Shown: positions 18,895 to 26,446, numbered from the stretch's first letter. The stretch is DNA of 64,000 bases from Desulfitobacterium dehalogenans ATCC 51507 (GCF_000243155.2 NC_018017.1:2418001-2482000); one strand, 5' to 3'. Notes: generated by a model not told the origin, from the letters alone. Numbers and translations are program-made.

Positions 18895-20097
18895 TTACTT
18901 GCAGCTGGGATATTTTCCATCCCAGACAATTGCCTGATAATTTTCCTGATCAGTATCTCCTTCGGTACTGAAGAAGAGAACTCGTGAGTTTTCGTTTAAT
19001 TGAAGCTGATCTTTTAACTCCTTATACATCGGGTTTGTCATGATCTCTGCTACACAACCAAACGGGGCCGCACCACTTTCACCCGAAATAACTCTCTCGT
19101 CTCCTTGAATTGGATTGCCAAGGATACGCATTCCCTTTGCTGCGACATAATCAGGGCAAGATATAAAGTGATCTGCGTAGTTTTTCAAAACTTCCCAGGC
19201 AATGCTGCACGGCTCTCCACAGGCGAGCCCAGCCATGATCGTATTCATCTCTCCCGCGACAAAATGCCGCTCCCCATCATCGGCCTGAGCAGTAAGGTAC
19301 AGGCAGTCTGCCTTATCGGGCTCAATAACGGTGATGATCGGACGTTCTTCACCATACAGTGATGCGAAGAAACCCGTGACAGCTCCGGCCATAGAACCGA
19401 CCCCGGCCTGCAGGAAGATGTGGGTTGGTTTTTCCTTTAATTGACCATAAACCTCATAGCCTAAGGTACCGTATCCCTGCATGATCCAGCGGGGAATATC
19501 TTCATAGCCCGGCCAGGCTGTATCCTGTACCATGATCCAGCCATGTTCTTCCGCTTTGCTGTTAGCCAAACGAACGGCTTCATCATAATTCAGCTCAGTG
19601 ATGGATGCATCGGCACCTTCAGCCCGGATATTCTCCAGCCGTTCAGCCGCACTCCCCTTCGGCATATAGACTACAGAGTGCTGCTTAAGCTGGTTCGCTG
19701 TCCAGGCAACACCACGACCATGGTTACCATCAGTCGCCGTGACAAAGGTCAGTTCACCAAGCTTGCTGCGAACTTCTTCCGAAACCATCTTTTCGTAAGG
19801 AAGATCCCGAATATCGGTACCCAGCTTTGAAGCAATATAGTTGCCGATTGCATAGCTGCCCCCCAAAACTTTGAAGGCATTGAGTCCGAAACGATACGAT
19901 TCATCCTTGACATAGACCGTACCAAGTCCCAGGGCTTGTGCCGTGTTTTTCAATTCTCTCAGCGGCGTTTTTTGATAAATGGGAAAGCTGACATGAAAGC
20001 TATGGACCTTTTCAGCTTCCTCCAAATTCAAAAATGTCAGATCGCTTACCTCCTGTTTATCACGCTGAAACGAAACAATTTTAATCTCTTCTTTCAC
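18895..20097 (-). CDS. dpaL: Diaminopropionate ammonia-lyase
   Basis: A 400-residue PLP enzyme of the tryptophan-synthase-beta fold, close in length to E. coli YgeX (398). The PLP lysine is K76 in GLNAFKVLGG, next to DESYRFG; TATDGNHGRGVAW binds the cofactor phosphate side, and QAGVGSMAGA is the glycine-rich loop. The enzyme converts 2,3-diaminopropionate (either enantiomer) to pyruvate and two ammonia through 2-aminoacrylate. The start is a GTG at 20097 with GGAGG 7 bases upstream; an upstream in-frame extension has no site. First gene after the sigma-54 promoter. Confidence 0.93.
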   Translation of the reverse strand: MKEEIKIVSFQRDKQEVSDLTFLNLEEAEKVHSFHVSFPIYQKTPLRELKNTAQALGLGTVYVKDESYRFGLNAFKVLGGSYAIGNYIASKLGTDIRDLPYEKMVSEEVRSKLGELTFVTATDGNHGRGVAWTANQLKQHSVVYMPKGSAAERLENIRAEGADASITELNYDEAVRLANSKAEEHGWIMVQDTAWPGYEDIPRWIMQGYGTLGYEVYGQLKEKPTHIFLQAGVGSMAGAVTGFFASLYGEERPIITVIEPDKADCLYLTAQADDGERHFVAGEMNTIMAGLACGEPCSIAWEVLKNYADHFISCPDYVAAKGMRILGNPIQGDERVISGESGAAPFGCVAEIMTNPMYKELKDQLQLNENSRVLFFSTEGDTDQENYQAIVWDGKYPSCK

Positions 20098-20208
20098 CAG
20101 AGATCCTCCTTTCATATGACCACTTAGGGTCAGTCTAACTTTATACTTAATTTCAAATAAGTTCGGCAAAAACCACTTGAAACTAAATATTAACCACAAC
20201 AATATAGT

Positions 20209-20224
20209 TGCAATTTTTGTGCCA
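20209..20224 (-). promoter_or_regulatory. Sigma-54 (-24/-12) promoter of the dpaL operon
   Basis: On the minus strand the sequence TGGCAC-N5-TTGCA matches the RpoN consensus at all fixed positions, with GG at 20222-20223 and GC at 20210-20211. It lies about 110 bases before the dpaL start codon and downstream of the gene for a sigma-54 activator, so operon expression should need RpoN and that activator. Confidence 0.9.
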
Positions 20225-20254
20225 ATTCTATGTTGTCTTGAATAATTAATAAAA

Positions 20255-20285
20255 AAAATGCAACATATCAGAAATGTTGCATTTT
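20255..20285 (-). promoter_or_regulatory. 12-bp inverted repeat upstream of the sigma-54 promoter
   Basis: Perfect arms AAAATGCAACAT and ATGTTGCATTTT with a 7-base spacer. It is centred about 47 bases upstream of the -24 element. On the minus strand it is also followed by a T run, so it can be the terminator of the activator gene, the enhancer site bound by the activator, or both. The two roles cannot be separated from sequence. Confidence 0.65.
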
Positions 20286-20384
20286 ACTTAATATTTCTTG
20301 AACGTATTCGTCGGACTCAATTAAAAATAGATGTTTCTTTTGTTCTCATTTTAATAATTTTCTCAAAATAAGAATAGAGAATTG

Positions 20385-22157
20385 TCAATTTGAGAATTGC
20401 TCCATTTTACGATATAAGGTTGCAAGGCTAATACCGAGACTTTTCGCCGCCTCTTTTTTTCCTTGAGTATTCATACCGTGAAGACGCAGGGCTTTTGCTA
20501 TTTCTCGGCGCTCAACTTCCTGAAGGGGTATTACATTTTCCTCGAACCCATATCTTTTTTCTTTTTTATATGCACTATCCCGTTGAATTAAGACGGTGTG
20601 TTCATCAACCAAAAAATCCTTAGGTAATGTTTCTAATCCTAGGATATCCTGATCATTGCACATATTCACCATATATTCCACAGTGTTTTCCAACTCCCGA
20701 ACATTACCATACCACGGATACTTCAGCAAAGCACGCATAGCTTCCGGCGAAATTTCACGATTTGGCTTGCCGAGCCGTACCGCATATCGTTGTGCAAATA
20801 AATTGGCAAGAACAGGAATATCCTCAAGACGGCTGCGGAGGGGCAGAATCTTAACAGGAATTACATTTAATCTGTAATACAGATCTTCACGGAACTTACC
20901 ATTGGCAATCATAGTCCGGATATCTTTATTCGTGGCAGCAATTACACGTACATCTATGGAAATCAAGTGATTGGAGCCAATACGGGTGATTTTACGCTCC
21001 TGAAGAACTCTTAGAAGCTTGGCCTGCAAATACAGGGGCATATCACCGATCTCATCCAGAAAGATTATACCCTGATTGGCCAGTTCAAATTTCCCTACCC
21101 GTCCGTTGGGGTCGGCTCCTGTAAAAGCGCCTTTTACATAGCCGAATAATTCAGCTTCCAGCAGGCTTTCAGGAATAGCCGCGCAATTCACTGCTACAAA
21201 CCGTTGTTCTTTGCGATCACCAGCGCGCCAAATAGCGGTGGCTACAACCTCCTTACCGGTGCCACTTTCTCCGGTAATAAGCACTGTCGAGGTGCTGTTC
21301 GCAATTTTTTCAATTTGAGCTCGAAGGGCTATCGTTTCTTGGCTGTCGCCTACCACGATACCTTCACTTACCGCGGCAGTCATGGCGTATAACTTTTTAT
21401 TCAGATCGCGGGTTGGGGTAAACGAAAGAAGCTCGGCATAAGAGTCATCCGCTTTAAGCAGAGAATGAATTTGGCCAAGAATACGAAATGTCTTTGTTCC
21501 AACATTCAACATATATTCTGTCTTCCCATTAAGCTTATCCCCGGTTGGGGACAACATAATTTGCATGCCATCGAGAGTGTTCAACATCAGCTGCTGCTTA
21601 GCAGCCCGATTGGCCATGGTGACGGTGTGCTTGCGGCTGACAATGAGAACTCCCTCTTCCATATTATTAATGGCGAAGGCAAGGGCCGACAGCATTGACT
21701 CCTTTTCCTTGCGATCAATCTGTTCGATTGCTTTGGCCGCAATAAAATTAGCGATCTGCTCAATCAGCCCAAGATATGTTTCTTCATCCGCCAAGATCGC
21801 ATTACGCTGCTGCGCATTGGAACCAACCAATCCGATCACACCTATAATTTCATCACTGGCCCTGATCGGCATAGCAATCTCAATTTCCTCGGCGCAGCTG
21901 TCCCGCTTAGGGCAATTGTTACAGATCGATTCTTGACCTGGAGAATAAATGACTTGAAGCTGACCCTCCTTTATAACATGACTATAAGCATATCCTTCTG
22001 CGGACATATCCTCGTTTATATGATCAGCAAACATACCGGTACCGGCTACACGAAACAATTCAGTATCCACTACCTCTACGTCCACATTTGATATCTTTGC
22101 CATAATCTCTGTATATTTCTTGACAGTCTCTTGGATTTCGAGTAAAACGCCTGCCAT
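20385..22157 (-). CDS. Sigma-54-dependent transcriptional activator of the dpaL operon
   Basis: A 590-residue bacterial enhancer-binding protein. An N-terminal sensor region (1-150) contains a cysteine group, CNNCPKRDSC, that may bind a metal or cluster; a PAS-like region follows (about 155-250). The AAA+ module has Walker A GESGTGKE near residue 296, the sigma-54 contact loop GAFTGA near 342 and Walker B IIFLDEIGD near 363. A Fis-type helix-turn-helix ends the protein (GKKEAAKSLGISLATLYRKM). The architecture resembles E. coli YgeV, encoded near ygeX/ygeY. Its position directly before the sigma-54 promoter makes it the likely regulator of the operon. The inducer is unknown. Confidence 0.92.
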   Translation of the reverse strand: MAGVLLEIQETVKKYTEIMAKISNVDVEVVDTELFRVAGTGMFADHINEDMSAEGYAYSHVIKEGQLQVIYSPGQESICNNCPKRDSCAEEIEIAMPIRASDEIIGVIGLVGSNAQQRNAILADEETYLGLIEQIANFIAAKAIEQIDRKEKESMLSALAFAINNMEEGVLIVSRKHTVTMANRAAKQQLMLNTLDGMQIMLSPTGDKLNGKTEYMLNVGTKTFRILGQIHSLLKADDSYAELLSFTPTRDLNKKLYAMTAAVSEGIVVGDSQETIALRAQIEKIANSTSTVLITGESGTGKEVVATAIWRAGDRKEQRFVAVNCAAIPESLLEAELFGYVKGAFTGADPNGRVGKFELANQGIIFLDEIGDMPLYLQAKLLRVLQERKITRIGSNHLISIDVRVIAATNKDIRTMIANGKFREDLYYRLNVIPVKILPLRSRLEDIPVLANLFAQRYAVRLGKPNREISPEAMRALLKYPWYGNVRELENTVEYMVNMCNDQDILGLETLPKDFLVDEHTVLIQRDSAYKKEKRYGFEENVIPLQEVERREIAKALRLHGMNTQGKKEAAKSLGISLATLYRKMEQFSN

Positions 22158-22263
22158 TTCATTCCCTCCGACGCCAGTATAATTTCATGGTTTGAACTTT
22201 ATTTAAGTGCTTGTTCAGCTGAGTGTCGGGAATCCATGCGAAGCTTCTCCCACAACAAAATCG

Positions 22264-22295
22264 CTCCACATTTGCAGTATACTGCAGATGTAGAG
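22264..22295. promoter_or_regulatory. Long palindrome upstream of the activator gene
   Basis: Two 16-base arms meet without a loop (CTCCACATTTGCAGTA and TACTGCAGATGTAGAG; 14 of 16 positions pair, and pairing continues partly outward). It lies about 110 bases before the activator start codon. No T run follows, so an operator is more likely than a terminator; possibly autoregulatory. Confidence 0.5.
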
Positions 22296-22352
22296 CTAAC
22301 ACAACCTGTCTATCCCTTAATTAGCCTTCTCTCACCACATCCCCTGGGGCTT

Positions 22353-22598
22353 TCACATCCTATAAAGAAACCATTTGCACGTTTGCAGCTCAAACTTTAA
22401 TTCATAGCGGGTCATTTTGCCTGCTATCTCACTCCGACAGCTGTAGATTTTCATCCTGTTCGCGGCGAGCTTTTCTTCCTTCGTCGAAAGGATTTGTTGC
22501 ACGTCGATGACCTGGTCTTTATACCTGAATCTTGCTGGAATAGGGTTGCCATTCTTAAATTTAGCTATCATCTCAACTGGATCCATGATAACTTCCAT
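22353..22598 (-). CDS. Small conserved hypothetical protein (Y-polymerase cassette type)
   Basis: An 81-residue protein with a GGGGTG ribosome site before the ATG at 22598. It has a compact RFRYKDQVIDVQQIL segment and a C-terminal KFELQTCKWFLYRM. Small proteins with this shape (RFR..., then ELK.EL.TC.W.L) are, from memory, often encoded next to Y-family DNA polymerase genes in Clostridia; a broken Y-polymerase gene lies 3.4 kb away in this island. No function is assigned. Confidence 0.6.
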   Translation of the reverse strand: MEVIMDPVEMIAKFKNGNPIPARFRYKDQVIDVQQILSTKEEKLAANRMKIYSCRSEIAGKMTRYELKFELQTCKWFLYRM

Positions 22599-22682
22599 AC
22601 AATCACCCCGGATATACGTTCGTATTCAGAACTTATGTTCTATTGTAGGCTATCCAAGGGGAAATTAGAAGTGGAAATAAAA

Positions 22683-22800
22683 GGCAGAACCCCGGTGTTG
22701 CCACACACCGGGGTTCTGCTTCAATCCCAAAGAAGATCTGACTAATTCGTCCCCCACTACACCTATATGTCCATGTTTCCATAAACGTGACAAGCACCGG
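22683..22800. repeat. Hairpin repeat element, copy 1
   Basis: Starts with a perfect 15-bp stem (GCAGAACCCCGGTGT / ACACCGGGGTTCTGC, 6-base loop) and continues with a tail containing CCACTACACCTATATG and GTGACAAGCACC. Related elements with the same order, a GCAGAA...TTCTGC stem and then a CCACTA...ATATG...CATGT tail, lie at 24424-24540 and 24565-24735. No T run follows the stem. Confidence 0.6.
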
Positions 22801-22888
22801 GATTATTCCTCAATGAGAACCTATCACTAAGATCTATTAAATAAGTCAATAATAATTGTATCATATCCAACAAAATGGAGTGCCTGCC

Positions 22889-23128
22889 TTGCCTAAAAAG
22901 AAGTGGTCGAATGAAGAAATCGAGAACCATAGAAGACAACACAATATGTATTTTTATTACTATAACGAAGATGACGGAAACTTATTCGTTCCGAAACCTA
23001 ATATGTTTAGCATGAGATGGACTATACAATGGATGACATTTAATTGGGCACATCCAATCGCTCAAATTTTCCTTTTTATATTTTTAACACTCGTCATCCT
23101 TCCTGTAATTTTTAACATTATTCATTAA
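22889..23128 (+). CDS. DUF5808-like membrane protein
   Basis: About 79 residues. The N-terminal half (KKKWSNEEIENHR, then MYFYYYNEDDGNLFVPKPN) has the FYYNPDDPRLFVPK-type signature of DUF5808; WTIQWMTFNWAHP follows, and a single hydrophobic helix (residues 55-76) ends the protein. The start is a TTG at 22889, 8 bases after GGAG. Function is unknown; DUF5808 segments often follow integral membrane domains, here reduced to one helix. Confidence 0.65.
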   Translation: MPKKKWSNEEIENHRRQHNMYFYYYNEDDGNLFVPKPNMFSMRWTIQWMTFNWAHPIAQIFLFIFLTLVILPVIFNIIH

Positions 23129-23201
23129 TCATAATACTCCGGGGCTTATAATTACACGCATAAATGAAAAGAGCCACTTGGCTCTTAAGGTTTCTTCATT
23201 T

Positions 23202-23513
23202 TCATATTCCAGGTGCAGGCATATCAAAACCTTTTATGTGGTGTCTGTGCCCGTTATCCACTGTCGTATAGAAATCCCAATAATGAACATGCCCGCCGCA
23301 TTCCATGGGAATGGCTGTGCTTGACACAGCTTTGTAATAATGAGTATGTCCGTACTCATATAGCACATAACTTTCAGAATGATGAACGTGACTTTCACCT
23401 GTCGGAATGGCCGGCCCGGTTATATCTAAACATTGATGAGAATGGCCGTGATCACAAGATGTATGTGTGGAGCTACCGTGATTATGAGTAGCCGGGCTAG
23501 TTTGTTGAGTCAT
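23202..23513 (-). CDS. YmaF family histidine-rich protein
   Basis: A 103-residue protein with repeated HTH/HxH segments (HNHGSSTHTSCDHGHSHQ, HVHHSESYVLYEYGHTHYY, CGGHVHYWDFYTTVDNGHRHH). The pattern matches the YmaF family of spore formers, thought to bind metal through the histidines. GGAGG precedes the ATG at 23513. It stands beside the first copy of the microprotein module, in the place taken by a hydrophobic peptide gene in the other two copies. Confidence 0.75.
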   Translation of the reverse strand: MTQQTSPATHNHGSSTHTSCDHGHSHQCLDITGPAIPTGESHVHHSESYVLYEYGHTHYYKAVSSTAIPMECGGHVHYWDFYTTVDNGHRHHIKGFDMPAPGI

Positions 23514-23581
23514 TTTCACACCTCCCCTTTTTATAAAGTATTTTTATAGGGAAGGTTTTGACACCATTAGGATGAGTCACC

Positions 23582-23731
23582 TCAAAATAGTAAGCCTGGC
23601 CCATACTTCTTCTGCTCATGCGCCAGCAAATCTGCCTCATCCCTGCACCTTTTCCAGTTCCACCAGCTACAGTTAATGCAGTTTACCTTAGCTTTCACAT
23701 CTATCAGATCATATAACCTGTACAACTGCAT
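23582..23731 (-). CDS. CxxC small protein, copy A
   Basis: A 49-residue protein (MQLYRLYDLID... NCINCSWWNWKRCRDEADLL) with a CxxC-x7-C pattern that may bind zinc. It is paralogous to the intact 60-residue protein at 36020-36202 and to the broken copy at 32578-32763, but is shorter at the C-terminus. The ATG at 23731 is chosen; in-frame ATG at 23755 and GTG at 23734 are alternatives. It diverges from the two membrane-peptide genes. Confidence 0.65.
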   Translation of the reverse strand: MQLYRLYDLIDVKAKVNCINCSWWNWKRCRDEADLLAHEQKKYGPGLLF

Positions 23732-23819
23732 CACTGCTCGAATTACAATTGCCATATTGTGGCAAGTCTTATAGACAAAGCATATTATAAACTATCTTAA
23801 GGTAAAGGAGGGTATTCAG

Positions 23820-23933
23820 ATGGCATATGGAGTTGGCTGTGAACTTCGTGAAGAACGTCGTGAGAGACGTGAAGGTATTGCAATTGTAACTGTAATCATT
23901 CTTCTGCTCATTGCTTTGGGCATCGTATTCTAA
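23820..23933 (+). CDS. 37-residue membrane peptide, module copy 1
   Basis: MAYGVGCELREERRERREG followed by one hydrophobic helix ending in LLLIALGIVF. AAAGGAGG lies upstream of the ATG. The charged N-terminus differs between copies while the helix is nearly invariant. It resembles the tiny YjcZ-like sporulation peptides of Firmicutes, by size and helix pattern only. The second peptide gene starts 37 bases downstream. Confidence 0.7.
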   Translation: MAYGVGCELREERRERREGIAIVTVIILLLIALGIVF

Positions 23934-23970
23934 GCTTAACTAAGTTAAAAAGTTGGAAGGAGGTCATGTC

Positions 23971-24093
23971 ATGTACGGAATGGGTTCTTTCGGAATGGGC
24001 GGCTGCGGCGGCGGCGGATTTGGTGGTTTTGTCGGCGTTGGGATCATTGCTATTGCGATTCTTATCCTGATTGCTCTTGGGGTAATCTTTTAA
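23971..24093 (+). CDS. YjcZ-like glycine-rich membrane peptide, module copy 1
   Basis: Forty residues: MYGMGSFGMGG, a glycine run with one cysteine, then a hydrophobic helix (VGVGIIAIAILILIALGVIF). GGAGG is 7-8 bases upstream. The MYG-glycine-rich-helix layout matches the YjcZ family of small sporulation proteins. It is co-transcribed with the 37-residue peptide and ends just before the module terminator. Confidence 0.72.
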   Translation: MYGMGSFGMGGCGGGGFGGFVGVGIIAIAILILIALGVIF

Positions 24094-24104
24094 AACAATA
24101 AAAG

Positions 24105-24135
24105 AAAGGCCAGGCAAATTGCCCTGGCCTTTTTG
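24105..24135 (+). terminator. Module terminator, copy 1
   Basis: Stem AAAGGCCAGG / CCTGGCCTTT followed by TTTGTTG on the plus strand. The same hairpin closes the other two modules. Confidence 0.9.
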
Positions 24136-24423
24136 TTGTCATAAGCGGCTAGGTGAAGCATAGATAGCCGTTTTAAGTGGAAAAGAGGGATCAGTAATAC
24201 GTTTAGGATTAAGGAAGACAAACCGGACCTGATATAATCTATGCATTTCACGGGGACAAGGTGACATTTTTCCATGAAGAAAGGCACCTTTTGCAGGAAC
24301 ACCTTTGCTCATTAACAATATAAACACAGACGAAGGCAAAAAAGTGTGAATCCTATATCACAGTACAGGATGGACAATATTTGAAACTCAGTGGTGCATA
24401 ATGGAGGCTAAACTAAAGAGTTA

Positions 24424-24735
24424 GAAAAAGCAGAAGCCCGGCCAACAATAGACCGGGTTTCTGCTCATCCGAAGAAAGGTCTGAGCAATGGCCGTCACAG
24501 CAACACCCACTCCACTATATGTTCATGTCTAAGGATGTGTGACAAACAGCCCATAGCCATATAAAAAAGCAGAAAACCTAGCTCACCATACCAGGCCTCT
24601 GCTTCTGCGGGAATTGACCGATAAAAAAGATACAAAAATCATCGATACCACAACCAACGACCTCTATATCCGCAACCCACTATAATTATATGCCATGTCC
24701 GAGAAAGTGTTACAAGCACCAGGCGTAGTCGAAAT
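24424..24735. repeat. Hairpin repeat elements, copies 2 and 3
   Basis: Two relatives of the 22683 element lie in tandem in a 700-base stretch without genes. The first (from 24424) has stem AGCAGAAGCCCGG / CCGGGTTTCTGCT and tail CCACTCCACTATATGTTCATG. The second (from 24565) has a weaker stem AGCAGA...TCTGCT and tail CCCACTATAATTATATGCCATG ending in TTACAAGCACC. No gene was found between 24136 and 24754. Confidence 0.6.
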
Positions 24736-24754
24736 GCTCTCCGAGCGTCGATGT

Positions 24755-24835
24755 ATCCCGCTTCGAGCTGGTCATGTATGCCCAGCCTCTATTGGCTCAT
24801 ATAATCTACATCTGCACAACTGCATCATCACCTAA
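24755..24835 (-). pseudogene. Truncated fourth copy of the CxxC small-protein gene
   Basis: The stretch CTCATATAATCTACATCTGCACAACTGCATCA-like at 24778-24808 is nearly identical to the start region of copy B near 32733-32763. On the minus strand it gives only the first dozen codons (MQLCRCRLYE...) and then diverges. The upstream side is cut by the IS3 remnant, suggesting that insertion or deletion destroyed a fourth module. Confidence 0.6.
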
Positions 24836-25334
24836 CTTTTTACTGCGGATTGTCCAAATCAGAAATGGGTTACTGATATTTCCTACATTCATACAAAACA
24901 ACAGGGAGTTCTTTATCTTTCTGTCATAAAAGATCTTTACGATGGATTTGTCGTTCATTATGAAACCGGATCTGAACAGACTATAGGTCTAGTAACAAAT
25001 ACAATCAAGAATGCGTTAAAAAAAGAATCGGCCGCTGGTGGACTTGCACTCCACAGCGACCAAGGGGTTTCAATACACTTCCACTGCGTACTTCAACCTA
25101 ACTAAAGAGTATGAGATTACCCCTTCAATGTCAAGAAGAGGAAATTGTCTCGATAATGCTTGTGTAGAAACTTTCTTCGGCACTTTAAAAGCAGAATGCA
25201 TTTATAGAAATAAACCTAATACACATTACGAAGCTCGTGCCATGATCGATGAATATATCCAATTCTATAATTATGATCGGATTCAACTCAAAACAAGACT
25301 GACACCGCATGAAAAACGATGTCAGTCCGCATAA
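24836..25334 (+). pseudogene. IS3 family transposase orfB remnant (frameshifted, 5' truncated)
   Basis: Retroviral-integrase-type DDE domain. The frame reads NQKWVTDISYIHT (first Asp), continues to LHSDQG (second Asp), and then needs a one-base shift at a GGGG run near 25063 to continue as FQYTSTAYFNLTKEY and VETFFGTLKAE (catalytic Glu), ending ...YDRIQLKTRLTPHEK. The extra G disrupts the reading frame. The helix-turn-helix orfA and the start of orfB are missing. The right IS end is probably near 25375. Confidence 0.88.
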
Positions 25335-25442
25335 TTTATTGATATTCTACGCTAGGGCTTATTTTTACGTGTCTAAAGAACTGGGTTCAGTTCAACATCC
25401 CCTGGGGTTTTCTCTTAGATCCCCACCGTAAAAGTGAGGTCA

Positions 25443-25616
25443 TCATTCATTCTTAACCTTATCCTTAATGAACTTATAATACGCATTAAGCGCAGCATCG
25501 AGCATTTGACTTGCCGCCACTACGCTAGGATCTGTCAGTTCTTTTTCCTCTGCCAGCCTATGCATATCCTCCCGCAATCGTTCGATCTGCTTTAATATCT
25601 CATCAAAATTAGTCAT
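25443..25616 (-). CDS. Spo0E-like sporulation regulatory peptide
   Basis: A 57-residue protein: an N-terminal amphipathic helix (EILKQIERLREDMHRLAEEK) and then LTDPSVVAASQMLDAALNAYYK, which matches the Spo0E signature SQxLD with spaced leucines. Spo0E-family phosphatases dephosphorylate Spo0A-phosphate and delay sporulation. The ATG at 25616 follows AGGGGAA. It is embedded in the prophage island, where a mobile element could use it to hold back host sporulation; that role is inferred. Confidence 0.78.
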   Translation of the reverse strand: MTNFDEILKQIERLREDMHRLAEEKELTDPSVVAASQMLDAALNAYYKFIKDKVKNE

Positions 25617-25677
25617 TACACTATTCCCCTTTCGGGGATTAGTATGGATGTTTTGAGAATATATTATGATCTAATAA

Positions 25678-25706
25678 CCTCGGGGACCATCCCCGGGCGT
25701 TTTTAA
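25678..25706 (+). terminator. Plus-strand hairpin with T run
   Basis: Stem CTCGGGGA / TCCCCGGG, three-base loop, followed by GCGTTTTT. No plus-strand gene ends here, so it may be left over from a deleted gene. Confidence 0.6.
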
Positions 25707-25788
25707 TTCAACAAAAAATCCCAAACATCATTCAATGAAATTAGGGAAATACTCTTAGTGTTGCTAACTTTATTTAAAGGAGAGGTTT

Positions 25789-25992
25789 CTTTTGAGCGAA
25801 GATAAAGCAAGAAGAAAGAATTAGCAAATAAATTTCCCGAAATGGATCAGCGATTTCAAGAAATAAAATCGGAGATAAATGAGCCACAAGTTGAACGATT
25901 AGGGGAAACTCTAGAGGAACAAAGAAAGCGGACCAAAAACCCTACCTAATTTGCCCCATTAAAAAGGAGAACTGTAAAGCTCTCCTTTTTTA
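25789..25992 (+). pseudogene. Broken small ORF followed by terminator
   Basis: AAGGAGAGG precedes a TTG-started frame that stops after ten codons. A second frame runs on without a start as KKELANKFPEMDQRFQEIKS and further charged sequence to about 25950, suggesting one frameshift in a small coiled-coil gene. A hairpin AAAAGGAGA / TCTCCTTTT with a T run (25961-25992) ends the unit. Product unknown. The stretch 25617-26019 holds only this and the hairpin at 25678. Confidence 0.4.
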
Positions 25993-26019
25993 CATCTTAT
26001 TATAGAAACCATTTGCTTA

Positions 26020-26446
26020 TTATAACAGACTCGACATCATTGGGTATTCCTCGTCCCGGACGGTCCCACCAGTCATATAGCTTAGGCCACTGTGTAAAAA
26101 TGAAGATCTAATTATCGATCCTGAGCCAAAGCGTTCCCTAATCTTATCTATAGCCTGATCCGCTGCCCTCTGTTTAGTGACGTCTCGGTCAAAGATGCTG
26201 AGCTGGATAAAATCGTTTGTACAGAGTTCCGAAACTCTGACTCCAAGGTGCCTAAGTGGTTGCCCTGCCCAAAGTTCGTCGAATAGCTCACACGCAACCT
26301 TATGAATGTCGTTGGTACAGTCCGTTGGAGTGTAAAATTTCCTCTGATGAGAGGCCCCAACAAATTCATTCGTTCGAATTGAAACCGAAACAAGCCTTGC
26401 GCAATACTCAGCTTGCCTTAATCTTGCCGACACTGTTTCTACAAGT
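26020..26446 (-). pseudogene. C-terminal fragment of a Y-family (UmuC-like) DNA polymerase
   Basis: The frame contains VSARLRQAEYCARLVSVSIRT and LRHLGVRVSEL, the little-finger domain of DinB/UmuC-type lesion-bypass polymerases, and ends IDKIRERFGSGSIIRSSFLH...YPMMSSLL as clostridial UmuC-like proteins do. The palm, fingers and thumb are absent; upstream the sequence switches near 26446 into an unrelated phage gene. It has no start codon or ribosome site of its own and is a deletion product. Confidence 0.8.

Larger units (their letters stand above)
23580..24300. repeat. Microprotein module, copy 1
   Basis: First of three diverged direct repeats (others at 32370-33345 and 35800-36775). It holds, in order, a minus-strand CxxC small-protein gene, two plus-strand membrane-peptide genes, a shared GGCCAGG/CCTGGCC terminator, and a conserved tail with CGGCTAG...ACGTTTAGG...GGACCTGATATAATCTATGC. 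Unlike copies 2 and 3 it lacks the 30-residue peptide gene. Confidence 0.85.

Noticed and set aside
22683-24735. Hairpin repeats considered as a CRISPR array
   Set aside because: Only three diverged copies, irregular spacing and no cas genes.
22330-25415. CATCCCCTGGGG at about 22339 and 25399, considered as attachment sites because the tRNA-Trp 3' end contains CATCCCCTG
   Set aside because: The match is nine bases, lies in the wrong orientation for an att repeat, and continues as a self-complementary CCCCTGGGG.
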